From the IMG/VR virus record IMGVR_UViG_3300042502_000051, positions 1 through 43,798 of that record: a stretch of 43,798 nucleotides of DNA; one strand, given 5' to 3'. Below, piece by piece: positions 23,892 through 30,030 of this stretch; the stretch's first letter is position 1, and every line of letters begins with the position of its first letter. The stretch is from a virus. Below the pieces are notes generated by a model. The model ran no database searches and had not been told where the DNA came from. It saw nothing but the letters and a program-made list of their open reading frames with translations. Made by a program: the position numbers and the translations under genes.

Positions 23892-24863
23892 TTCTTGAAT
23901 AGCTTTAAAAATTTGATGTGCAACCTGTGGAACTATTGCGTTTCCGTATGCTTTGATTGATTCGTTTCTCCATTTAGAAAAGGTGATGTTGTCCAGTTCT
24001 CTGGGAAGCCCATCATTTCCTCCACAAACTGGGGGTTTAGTTGGGAAGTAGTTGAAGTCATTCTTTTTATTGTGTCTGGAAGAACCTCCCCATATTTTTG
24101 AGTTTTCCCTGTTAATGTTATTCTCAATCCAGGCTTCGTGCATCCCAAATAATCCCTTTGATTTGGTGTTGGTAACATTCCTTGTCTTGCAAGTTTCGTT
24201 AATGACATTTGATTCTCCGTTGGTGAACCACTCATTTTCCCCCCTTCCGATGCTAATGGAGTTGGTAGCATCATTGAATAGATTTGTGTCGCTAAATTTG
24301 GCATTGTTGTTCCATTCGGATACTTTTCCATTCTTGTTTTGAACTTCTCTAAATCTTGAATGTGTTCCATTGTTGTTGGAGTAAGCAACAAACCAGATTC
24401 TATATCGTTGGTGCGGCGCATTGACACCTGCAGCTGGAATAAGAAACGGTTGGACTTCATAGCCTTCCCTTTCCAAGTCATCACACACCTCGTTGAATAC
24501 CATCCCTCCATTCCAATTAACAAGTCCACGAACATTTTCGCCAATAATCCATCTTGGTTTGACCTCTTTAATGCATCTAAGCATATGTGGAAAGAGGTGT
24601 CTTTCATCGGCTTTCCCAAGTCGCTTTCCTGCACTTGAGTATGGTTGGCAAGGGAATCCTCCTGTGAGGATGTCAACTGATCCTGAGTGAATAGAGAAGT
24701 CTGTTTTAGTAATGTCATTGTAACTAATTGAATTTGGGAAATGATGTTTTAATACTTGTTGACCAAATGGATTCCATTCGCAATGAAATAGATTTTCCCA
24801 TCCCATCCATTCCGCTGCTAAATCAAATCCACCGATTCCGCTAAATAATGATGCGTGTATCAT
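23868..24863 (-). CDS. DNA (cytosine-5) methyltransferase
   Basis: A 331-residue C5 methyltransferase. Motifs in order: I LFSGIGGFD (6-14), IV GGFPCQPYS with catalytic Cys72, VI GENVRGL (Glu109), VIII QRYRIWF, and the C-terminal X block AYGNAIVPQVAHQ. The target-recognition region is long and Asn-rich. It transfers a methyl group from SAM to C5 of cytosine, probably to protect phage DNA from host restriction; no partner restriction gene is seen. It overlaps the HTH gene by ATGA. A 262-codon frame is open inside it in the +1 register. Confidence 0.95.
   Translation of the reverse strand: MIHASLFSGIGGFDLAAEWMGWENLFHCEWNPFGQQVLKHHFPNSISYNDITKTDFSIHSGSVDILTGGFPCQPYSSAGKRLGKADERHLFPHMLRCIKEVKPRWIIGENVRGLVNWNGGMVFNEVCDDLEREGYEVQPFLIPAAGVNAPHQRYRIWFVAYSNNNGTHSRFREVQNKNGKVSEWNNNAKFSDTNLFNDATNSISIGRGENEWFTNGESNVINETCKTRNVTNTKSKGLFGMHEAWIENNINRENSKIWGGSSRHNKKNDFNYFPTKPPVCGGNDGLPRELDNITFSKWRNESIKAYGNAIVPQVAHQIFKAIQEFELMVNK
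23933..24718 (-). CDS. Long overlapping frame inside the methyltransferase gene
   Basis: A 261-residue ATG-initiated frame lying wholly inside the methyltransferase gene on the same strand in the +1 register. It is far longer than other shadows in this AT-rich window and reads like a protein: KMFVDLLIGMEGWYSTRCVM, TWKGKAMKSNRFLFQLQVS, repeated LLTPT/MLPTP motifs, and NPQFVEEMMGFPENWT near the end. From memory, similar strings occur in hypothetical or methyltransferase-annotated phage proteins; I could not check this. Either dual coding or a by-product of constraint on the methyltransferase. Confidence 0.4.
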   Translation of the reverse strand: MTLLKQTSLFTQDQLTSSQEDSLANHTQVQESDLGKPMKDTSFHICLDALKRSNQDGLLAKMFVDLLIGMEGWYSTRCVMTWKGKAMKSNRFLFQLQVSMRRTNDIESGLLLTPTTMEHIQDLEKFKTRMEKYPNGTTMPNLATQIYSMMLPTPLASEGGKMSGSPTENQMSLTKLARQGMLPTPNQRDYLGCTKPGLRITLTGKTQKYGEVLPDTIKRMTSTTSQLNPQFVEEMMGFPENWTTSPFLNGETNQSKHTETQ

Positions 24864-25051
24864 ATTGAATATTGAGCAACTTGCTTCTTATTTTTCAGCT
24901 TAATAATGGTTGTTTTTATATTCATCCCATCATTCCTAAGATCAGCTATTCGTGCTGCTAATCTAAAGCATCCAAACTTGTTTAAAGCATCAATAGGGGT
25001 TAACTTTCTACCCTTATTTAAATAAGATTTAATTTGTTGATTTTGAGACAT
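24860..25051 (-). CDS. HTH_39-like helix-turn-helix protein
   Basis: A 63-residue protein: MSQNQQIKSYLNKGRKLTPI, then DALNKFGCFRLAARIADLRN and DGMNIKTTIIKLKNKKQV. This matches the helix-turn-helix_39 type found in phage early regions. It likely binds DNA, perhaps to control the methyltransferase with which it overlaps by ATGA. The homing endonuclease upstream starts with a similar dozen residues. Confidence 0.75.
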   Translation of the reverse strand: MSQNQQIKSYLNKGRKLTPIDALNKFGCFRLAARIADLRNDGMNIKTTIIKLKNKKQVAQYSI

Positions 25052-25062
25052 ATTAATTGTTT

Positions 25063-25566
25063 TTATGCGTAAATTAAAGATGTTTTATTAGTATTATATC
25101 CTAACAAATAACAATAAAGTGTTTGTTTATTTAATCCAAGTAAAGTTGCTGCTTCTTTAGCACTATCATAAAATATACCTGTTTTAGTATCTAAAACAAC
25201 TTTTGAATTAGCTAATCTTGATGCTTTGATATTTTTATTAGTAACTTTTTTTAAGCCAATTTTATAAGCGTGTAACATATTTTGACTTGGAGTTACCCAT
25301 TCAAGATTTTCTATCCTATTATCTGTTTTAATTCCGTTTATATGATTTACTTGTTTATAATTATTTGTATTTGGTATAAATGCTTCAGCTACTAACCTAT
25401 TTACACGAAACTTTTTAATTTGACCTTTATTACATAAACAAACTTGGTAATATCCATAAGCATCTAAAAATGGTTTTAATTTTCGTTTAAATTTGTTATT
25501 TATAACATTACCATCTTTACTTATGCTATAATTTAGGTATTTTGCGATTTGTGTTGTTTGGCTCAT
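25063..25566 (-). CDS. HNH homing endonuclease, early region
   Basis: A 167-residue protein with the HNH core VNHINGIKTDNRIENLEW (73-90) and PSQNMLHAYKIG, and a C-terminal NUMOD1-type helix-turn-helix (YDSAKEAATLLGLNKQTL). The first 12 residues (MSQTTQIAKYLN) match the start of the neighbouring HTH protein at 8 of 12 places, as if it used that gene's start after inserting nearby. Expected to mobilise itself into uninserted relatives. Confidence 0.9.
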   Translation of the reverse strand: MSQTTQIAKYLNYSISKDGNVINNKFKRKLKPFLDAYGYYQVCLCNKGQIKKFRVNRLVAEAFIPNTNNYKQVNHINGIKTDNRIENLEWVTPSQNMLHAYKIGLKKVTNKNIKASRLANSKVVLDTKTGIFYDSAKEAATLLGLNKQTLYCYLLGYNTNKTSLIYA

Positions 25567-25623
25567 AGTTGTAGGTTTTAAATTTGCGCTTTACGTTTTC
25601 GCCCAACGAGGGGTTGTTAATGT

Positions 25624-25908
25624 CTAAAAGGGCAAGTCATCGGTTGAATGTGGTTCTGCTTCTTGTTGGTTTACTGCAAATTCCTTCTTACCTGTTGGTG
25701 CGTTATAAGAAACCTGCTTACCTCTGCCACAATAGTTTTTCTTTGCTTTTTCTGCTCTTTCCTCTTGGCTTTGGTTGTTCCATACTGTGTGAGTGTTTCC
25801 TTTGTCATCTGGTTGCTTTAAGAAGTCGGTAGCTACGTTTGCGTAGTGTTTGCCGTTTTTAGCTTCCTTCCAGTTGATTTCCTCTTTGCAAATGTTTAAT
25901 ACAATCAT
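25624..25908 (-). CDS. SSB-like protein with DDLPF tip
   Basis: A 94-residue protein starting MIVLNICKEEINWKEAKNGK and ending STDDLPF. The acidic-hydrophobic tip is that of bacterial SSB proteins, which recruits replication and repair enzymes. The body is shorter than a normal OB-fold SSB (about 110 residues for the fold). It is basic in the middle and could bind single-stranded DNA or act as a tip-bearing adaptor. It lies between Bet and the methyltransferase, a place that suits a recombination partner. Confidence 0.6.
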   Translation of the reverse strand: MIVLNICKEEINWKEAKNGKHYANVATDFLKQPDDKGNTHTVWNNQSQEERAEKAKKNYCGRGKQVSYNAPTGKKEFAVNQQEAEPHSTDDLPF

Positions 25909-25918
25909 TGTTTTAAGT

Positions 25919-26086
25919 TTAATGTTTATTTAATTGTTCTTGTTCTAATGCTATTTCATTTTGTCTATCTTGTTCTAACTCCTCCTCATCTTCTTCTTCT
26001 TCCCAGTCGCAATGTTCTAAACAATCTGGACAAATTCCAATTTCATCCATATCGGTATATGCTCCGCAGCAAGTTGAATATGGCAT
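25919..26086 (-). CDS. 55-residue Cys-rich acidic protein
   Basis: Directly translated: MPYSTCCGAYTDMDEIGICP, then DCLEHCDWEEEEDEEELEQ. Paired cysteines (CC, CPDC, C) suggest a small zinc finger, followed by a Glu-rich helix. It fills the gap between the SSB-like gene and the 81-residue gene. Function unknown. Confidence 0.65.
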   Translation of the reverse strand: MPYSTCCGAYTDMDEIGICPDCLEHCDWEEEEDEEELEQDRQNEIALEQEQLNKH

Positions 26087-26088
26087 AA

Positions 26089-26334
26089 TTAATCGTTTAA
26101 ATAGTTTTCAAATACTTCAAATTTATCAGCTAACATTTTATAAGGAACGTAATCCCTTTTAGGTTGATCTAATAACTCTGGGAAGTGTTTTTGTTTATGT
26201 AGTTTAAGTTTATACTTAGCTAAATTTAATTGATGAATCATTTCACTTGCGTTTTGAGGATAGCTTGTATCTACTTTGTAATTCCAAAATTTAACTGCTT
26301 CTCTTAAATCCCATAATCTTGTTAATGGTGTCAT
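26089..26334 (-). CDS. Unknown 81-residue protein after Bet
   Basis: Not recognised. A basic, helical protein with Trp/Tyr residues near the start (LWDLREAVKFWNYKVDTSYP) and a Lys/His-rich centre (KLKLHKQKHFPELL). It overlaps the Bet gene by 4 nt (ATGA type), so it is co-translated with it and might assist recombination. Confidence 0.6.
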   Translation of the reverse strand: MTPLTRLWDLREAVKFWNYKVDTSYPQNASEMIHQLNLAKYKLKLHKQKHFPELLDQPKRDYVPYKMLADKFEVFENYLND

Positions 26335-27047
26335 AAAGTTTGTTTTTTCTTGGTAAATAATTTAGTTACTTCTTTGTCGGCTAATTCTTGATTCAATGTG
26401 TAAAGTTCAGCCAATTCGTTTGTGCTAATGCATAAGTCAATAGCTAATTCTAAGTCATCAAGATTATCGTGCGTTTTAATGTAGGCTGGTTTTTCATCAC
26501 TTTGCGCCATTTCATCACCTGTATAAAGTCCGCTTAAATCTTGTGGGTAAGCCTTTCTTAAAGCTAATGCCTCTGCAACTTTACTTAACATTGTATGTGG
26601 CATCTTCGCCCATAATCCCATTGGTTTGCCTTCGTTTGTTCGTTGGCAGTATTCATCCCAATAAGCTACTCCAACGGCTGCTTCATACCTTAAATCGCCG
26701 TGAAATCTAAATACTGATACCTTACAAGAAATTAACTTACCATCTTGTTCTACAAATACAGGTTCGCTTTGTCCACCATAGTTTCCGCTTCGTTCAGCGA
26801 TTACTCGGAATCCATCAATGCTTGTTTGAATGGTCATTTTTTTAGACCATCCGTTTTGCGTTTTTACGTTCCGATGGATGCAATAAATCTGCCTTGATAA
26901 TGCATCAAGTCCTGTTCTTTGTGCTTGATAAAGAAATAGCTTTAGTTCATCAACTGTTGCCTCTGGAGCAATCTGCGATTTTACTAACTCTACTTGGTCT
27001 TTCGTGTACGAAAGTTGTGGCTTTTTAGCCAGTTGTTGCTCGTTCAT
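26331..27047 (-). CDS. bet: Bet/RecT-family single-strand annealing protein
   Basis: A 238-residue annealase. The Bet pattern is clear: ELKLFLYQAQRTGLDALSRQ, QIYCIHRN, TIQTSIDGFRVIAERSGNYGG, then AVGVAYWDEYC, PMGLWAKMPHTMLSKVAEAL and ALRKAYPQDLSGLYTGDEM. It anneals complementary strands during phage recombination and concatemer formation. No exonuclease partner is adjacent, but the DEDDy exonuclease at 29,280 and NinG are nearby. Confidence 0.93.
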   Translation of the reverse strand: MNEQQLAKKPQLSYTKDQVELVKSQIAPEATVDELKLFLYQAQRTGLDALSRQIYCIHRNVKTQNGWSKKMTIQTSIDGFRVIAERSGNYGGQSEPVFVEQDGKLISCKVSVFRFHGDLRYEAAVGVAYWDEYCQRTNEGKPMGLWAKMPHTMLSKVAEALALRKAYPQDLSGLYTGDEMAQSDEKPAYIKTHDNLDDLELAIDLCISTNELAELYTLNQELADKEVTKLFTKKKQTL

Positions 27048-27098
27048 ATTGGTTGGTTTTAAAGTTTAAAATTAATACTTTTAGTGTTAATAACAAAA

Positions 27099-27536
27099 TT
27101 AAATAAGCACATTTAAGTTGAAAACATCCTTTTTTATGGTATCATCAAACTTATTTGACAATTGACCTTTAATTTTTTGGATTGAGTGCAAAACTGTTGT
27201 TCTATCCCTGTTAAAGATTTGTGCTATTTCCTCGCCATTTAATTCTGTTTTTTCCTTAGTTAAGTACATAGTCATTTGCCTTGCCAAAGTAACTTCCTCG
27301 CCTCTATATTTGGACATCATTTGTCCATACTTAATTTGATAGTAATTACATACTTTTTCGGCTATTTCCACCGCATACTCCTTTTGTTGTTCTTTGTCCA
27401 TTCTTATTGTTTTTATGTTTAAATGTTTGTCTAATAAATCCTTTAATTGATTTATCTCTTGCTTTAGTTTTTTGTTCTTTTCTCGCAAAACCTCTATTTC
27501 AAGTTCTGCCATATATGATTTATGTACTTCTTTCAT
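27099..27536 (-). CDS. Protein with DnaA domain IV only
   Basis: A 145-residue protein. Residues 1-50 form a coiled coil (AELEIEVLREKNKKLKQEIN). The C-terminal part reads like DnaA domain IV: VTLARQMTMYLTKEKTELNG, then EEIAQIFNRDRTTVLHSIQK, the DnaA-box-binding helix-turn-helix. There is no AAA+ domain. It may bind DnaA boxes in phage or host DNA, as an origin-binding protein or a competitor of host DnaA. Overlaps the 98-residue gene by TAATG. Confidence 0.85.
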   Translation of the reverse strand: MKEVHKSYMAELEIEVLREKNKKLKQEINQLKDLLDKHLNIKTIRMDKEQQKEYAVEIAEKVCNYYQIKYGQMMSKYRGEEVTLARQMTMYLTKEKTELNGEEIAQIFNRDRTTVLHSIQKIKGQLSNKFDDTIKKDVFNLNVLI

Positions 27537-27832
27537 TAGAAATGTAAAAGGTTTATTGGTAACATAAAATCCTCCGTTAAGGTATAAAGGTCCAGAATCA
27601 AGTAATGGTAGCTTTTAAGGATTCTGCGCTGGATGTCATTCATCCTTGCAATCTTGATTAGTAAATCTTCTTCACTTATCATTGTCCTTGTGTCATCCAA
27701 GCCTCGCCTCCATTCAGCAAGGTCAGCCTCAAATAGATTTTGCCTTCCCTGTGCTTGTTTTAGCAGTTCCAGTAGGATTGTTGCTCTTTTGTGCAACTTT
27801 AGTTGTTTCTCTTGATAGATTAGTTTGCTCAT
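27536..27832 (-). CDS. Unknown helical protein, 98 residues
   Basis: Not recognised. All-helical pattern (LKLHKRATILLELLKQAQGR, EADLAEWRRGLDD, DLLIKIARMNDIQRRILKSYH). It overlaps the ribbon-helix-helix gene by 104 nt at its start and the DnaA-domain gene by 1 nt at its end. The long overlap makes its start less sure; a later start would shorten it. Confidence 0.55.
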   Translation of the reverse strand: MSKLIYQEKQLKLHKRATILLELLKQAQGRQNLFEADLAEWRRGLDDTRTMISEEDLLIKIARMNDIQRRILKSYHYLILDLYTLTEDFMLPINLLHF

Positions 27833-27947
27833 ATTGTTTTAGGATTTTATAAACCAACTTACTAAGCGTTATGCCTTTATTGTCAGCTTCGGTTTGTAGG
27901 TTAGTCTTGATTTGGTTGGTTACTAATGTTGTTATTAGGGTTTTCAT
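27729..27947 (-). CDS. Ribbon-helix-helix DNA-binding protein
   Basis: A 72-residue protein. Residues 1-40 (TLITTLVTNQIKTNLQTEAD, then KGITLSKLVYKILKQYE) match a CopG/Arc-type ribbon-helix-helix. The rest is a Thr/Ser/Lys-rich tail. Likely a small repressor of early genes. It overlaps genes on both sides (47 and 104 nt). Confidence 0.65.
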   Translation of the reverse strand: MKTLITTLVTNQIKTNLQTEADNKGITLSKLVYKILKQYEQTNLSRETTKVAQKSNNPTGTAKTSTGKAKSI

Positions 27948-28068
27948 AGATTTTTTTTATGCCTTCGGCTAATTCCTTACAGGCGGTTACTGTATCTCTT
28001 ACATAGCCACTTGGCATTGTCTTTAGTTTAGTTTCTAATGTGTAAATAAATGTTTCAATTGCGTTCAT
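27901..28068 (-). CDS. Unknown 55-residue protein
   Basis: Directly translated: MNAIETFIYTLETKLKTMPS, GYVRDTVTACKELAEGIKKI, then an Asn/Pro-rich tail. Probably helical. It fills the gap before the ribbon-helix-helix gene, with which it overlaps by 47 nt, and starts 3 nt after the preceding stop. Function unknown. Confidence 0.6.
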   Translation of the reverse strand: MNAIETFIYTLETKLKTMPSGYVRDTVTACKELAEGIKKIYENPNNNISNQPNQD

Positions 28069-28071
28069 AAA

Positions 28072-28302
28072 TTAGTTTTTATAGGTTTTGTTATAATAGT
28101 CCATACCACCTTCAAATTCAAATGATTCATCTCTTTTGCCGTTCCATACGTTAATTTCGCCATTATCAAAAGCATTTCTTAGATCAGCTTTTTCCATTGG
28201 CAAATACTTTTCTTCAATAGTTTTAGCTAATTGTTCTGGAAGGAATGTAAAGGTGTGAGCAGTTTTAATGTACTCTAATAGTAATTGCATTGGTGTTTTC
28301 AT
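28072..28302 (-). CDS. Small acidic protein, YYNxTY family (second member)
   Basis: A 76-residue protein starting at the ATG at 28302 (MKTPMQLLLEYIKTAH). This start is chosen because it lies 2 nt after the stop of the preceding gene; the longer frame would overlap that gene. The C-terminus FEGGMDYYNKTYKN and the KADLRNAFDNGE segment resemble the protein at 21,062-21,259. Unknown function; probably an old duplication within the early region. Confidence 0.6.
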   Translation of the reverse strand: MKTPMQLLLEYIKTAHTFTFLPEQLAKTIEEKYLPMEKADLRNAFDNGEINVWNGKRDESFEFEGGMDYYNKTYKN

Positions 28303-28304
28303 AG

Positions 28305-28433
28305 TTAAATGTTTTGAAGGATTGCGGTAATTAAAAATGCCACGCATACAATAATAAATGCGTAAATTGGTTTGATGCTTTCAGCTTTGTAGCGTTCGTT
28401 TGCTTTCTCTTGTGGAGTTTTTAGTCTGTTCAT
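28305..28433 (-). CDS. 42-residue membrane protein
   Basis: Directly translated: a polar basic start (MNRLKTPQEKANERYKAESI) and one transmembrane helix (IYAFIIVCVAFLITAIL) near the C-terminus, so a tail-anchored topology. It lies 2 nt from both neighbours. Unknown; early small membrane proteins often act in superinfection exclusion or host takeover, but nothing here proves that. Confidence 0.6.
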   Translation of the reverse strand: MNRLKTPQEKANERYKAESIKPIYAFIIVCVAFLITAILQNI

Positions 28434-28435
28434 AT

Positions 28436-28597
28436 TTATTGGTTTTGGTTTTTAATAAGTCTTACTTCATATTCTAAGTTTAAATACATTTCCATTTTAG
28501 ATTGTATTAAATCTATTGAATAGGATTCAGCTGGAATTAATATTGTAATCCATCTGTCAGTTGTTCCTTTTTTGTAAATTTCAAATACTCGTTTCAT
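28436..28597 (-). CDS. First early gene, 53-residue unknown protein
   Basis: Directly translated: MKRVFEIYKKGTTDRWITIL, IPAESYSIDLIQSKMEMYLN, ending EYEVRLIKNQNQ. Likely a small alpha/beta fold. It is the first gene after the terminator pair and the operator-like promoter at 28,621-28,675, so it would be among the first transcribed. Function unknown. Confidence 0.6.
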   Translation of the reverse strand: MKRVFEIYKKGTTDRWITILIPAESYSIDLIQSKMEMYLNLEYEVRLIKNQNQ

Positions 28598-28620
28598 ATT
28601 GTTTGTTTTGGTTTAGAAAT

Positions 28621-28675
28621 CAAAGATAGGGTAAAACCTTATAACTTTATCAAACAAAGCAAATATTTGTGATAA
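28621..28675 (-). promoter_or_regulatory. Promoter with operator-like palindromes before early genes
   Basis: Minus strand: TATCTTTG (28,621-28,628) with TTTG 22 nt upstream (28,651-28,654). Overlapping the upstream part are a TTATCA/TGATAA inverted repeat (28,647-28,675) and, inside it, the perfect palindrome CAAATATTTG (28,660-28,669). The ATG at 28597 follows 23 nt after the minus-7 element. The layout suits a repressible early promoter; the ribbon-helix-helix protein is a candidate regulator. Confidence 0.5.
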
Positions 28676-28712
28676 GCGGTAAAAAATAGGGGATGAATGG
28701 TAAAAATGGCAT

Positions 28713-28744
28713 AAAAAACCACCCTAATAAGACTAAAAGGGTGG
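28713..28744 (-). terminator. Second rho-independent terminator at module boundary
   Basis: Minus strand: CCACCC / GGGTGG stem (6 bp) with a 14-nt loop, then six T. It lies 40 nt after the first terminator in the same direction and ends the gene-free stretch that precedes the early promoter. The 28,598-28,827 stretch holds no convincing gene. Confidence 0.75.
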
Positions 28745-28783
28745 CTAAACCTAAGTTCTCCAATATGAAAGTCAAAGATATAT

Positions 28784-28811
28784 AAAAAACCCCACCTTTT
28801 TAGGGGTGAGG
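28784..28811 (-). terminator. First rho-independent terminator, end of module B transcript
   Basis: Minus strand: CCTCACC / GGTGGGG stem (7 bp, one wobble), 8-nt loop, then six T, 17 nt after the stop of the HExxH gene. It should end the long module B late transcript. Confidence 0.8.
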
Positions 28812-28827
28812 AACTATGAACGAACAA

Positions 28828-29097
28828 CTATTTAGAACCATCTTGTAATGGTGTATCGTTAGAATTATCAACCATTCGGTATCCTTGTTGCCAAAGAACC
28901 TTACATAAAGTTACACTTTTCTCAATAATTGCATCTTCATCATCCATTGGATTGAGGATGTGTAAGCACTCGTGTAACAGGATTTCAAGCTGCTTCTTAC
29001 CCTTTAGCCGTGAGTCAATATACACAACACCATCGCTTTCAGCAATGCCGTGAGCCTGTTCCCTACCTAATTTGCGATATATGATTTTAATCTTCAT
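28828..29097 (-). CDS. Small HExxH metalloprotease-like protein
   Basis: An 89-residue protein with the zinc-protease motif HECLH (His42, Glu43, His46) in LEILLHECLHILNP, preceded by a strand (VVYIDSRLKG), as in SprT/ImmA-type small metallopeptidases. An acidic segment DDEDAI follows and could supply the third ligand. Target unknown; could cleave a repressor or host protein. It overlaps the upstream gene by 11 nt and is the last gene before the terminators. Confidence 0.7.
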   Translation of the reverse strand: MKIKIIYRKLGREQAHGIAESDGVVYIDSRLKGKKQLEILLHECLHILNPMDDEDAIIEKSVTLCKVLWQQGYRMVDNSNDTPLQDGSK

Positions 29098-29278
29098 CTT
29101 TCATTAAAGCTAAATCTGGTCTGTCTATTTCTTTAAATATAAGTTTCTCACCACCTCTTATTTTGCCTAATGTTAACTTGATCTCTTGCTCTAAGTTGTG
29201 CAGTTCAATTAGTTTAGTAACTAACCATTGCTCTTGTTGTATTGGTGTCAATTTTGCAAAGTTTTTAGGGTATCTCAT
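29087..29278 (-). CDS. Unknown 63-residue protein
   Basis: Not recognised. Helical: NFAKLTPIQQEQWLVTKLIE, LHNLEQEIKLTLGKIRGG, then an acidic end. It lies between the exonuclease (1 nt gap) and the HExxH gene (11 nt overlap) and is likely co-transcribed with both. Confidence 0.6.
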   Translation of the reverse strand: MRYPKNFAKLTPIQQEQWLVTKLIELHNLEQEIKLTLGKIRGGEKLIFKEIDRPDLALMKDED

Positions 29279-29279
29279 A

Positions 29280-30020
29280 TTATTTATCAGTCTTTGAATG
29301 AAATTTATTACAAGTTTTGCACTTGAATTGTATCCTTGTCAAACCAGTAGCCGTTACAACCTTATTATTTCTGATTAAATCATCCGAACCGCACTCTGGA
29401 CAACTGCCTCTATCCTCCCCAAATATTACCCCATAATGAGTTTTAGGCTCTATATGATTTGAAAGCATTTTAAATACCTTTTCTAATAAAACCACATCTT
29501 TTTTACAATACTTAATCATAGCTTCCATTGCAGCTTTATCTTTATGCAATAGAATATTTTTCCAAAGACTATATTCTGTTTTGATCTTTTGTCCTATGCC
29601 TAAGAAATCAGCTATATAATTAAGCCTGTTAGAATTAAACCTAAACTTTTGCCTTGCAACCTTTAATGTATCAATTGTAGTGTATTTTGGGAACATTTCT
29701 ATTTTATGAAATAAGCATCTTGTTCTAATCCAAGCTAAATCAAACTTATCTCCATTATGTCCTACTAATTCATTAGCTACGTTTGCAACCTCAATAAACT
29801 GTTCAAGCATTTTTTTATCATTCTGCTTTGCATCCCATTGTAAAGCATATACCTCCTTATCATCTTCCCATTTATAACAAATACAAATAATTGCCCTTTC
29901 TTGTATTATGTTTGAATAGTCAATGTTTTTCTTATAACCAGCTTCCCAAAATAAACCGATGTTTGGACTTGTTTCAATGTCAAAAAAAAGCCTTCTGCGT
30001 TTTGTTTTTGTTGTTGCCAT
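29280..30020 (-). CDS. DEDDy-type 3'-5' exonuclease with zinc ribbon
   Basis: A 246-residue RNase H-fold exonuclease (DnaQ/PolB-exo-like). Exo I is FFDIETSP (Asp14, Glu16), Exo II is LVGHNGDKFDLAWI, Exo III is MIKYCKKDVVLLEKV with the Tyr-x3-Asp of the DEDDy class. The C-terminus adds a C4 zinc ribbon (CPECGS ... CKTCNK). It could supply the exonuclease for Bet-type recombination or proofreading. ATG 30020 is chosen over an upstream ATG because its context matches the start of the metallophosphoesterase that occupies this place in module A. Confidence 0.9.
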   Translation of the reverse strand: MATTKTKRRRLFFDIETSPNIGLFWEAGYKKNIDYSNIIQERAIICICYKWEDDKEVYALQWDAKQNDKKMLEQFIEVANVANELVGHNGDKFDLAWIRTRCLFHKIEMFPKYTTIDTLKVARQKFRFNSNRLNYIADFLGIGQKIKTEYSLWKNILLHKDKAAMEAMIKYCKKDVVLLEKVFKMLSNHIEPKTHYGVIFGEDRGSCPECGSDDLIRNNKVVTATGLTRIQFKCKTCNKFHSKTDK

Positions 30021-30030
30021 AGGTTTTGTT

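Noticed and set aside
24052-24690. Plus-strand frames opposite the methyltransferase
   Set aside because: They are antisense to a firmly identified gene, have mutually overlapping frames and no motifs.
28639-28827. 62-codon frame in the terminator region
   Set aside because: It reads through both terminator hairpins and the promoter palindrome; composition is unlike a protein (aromatic and His-rich).
28600-30030. Tandem prophage junction with attachment site
   Set aside because: I looked for an integrase, excisionase, repressor or tRNA-like att site in the junction and saw none.
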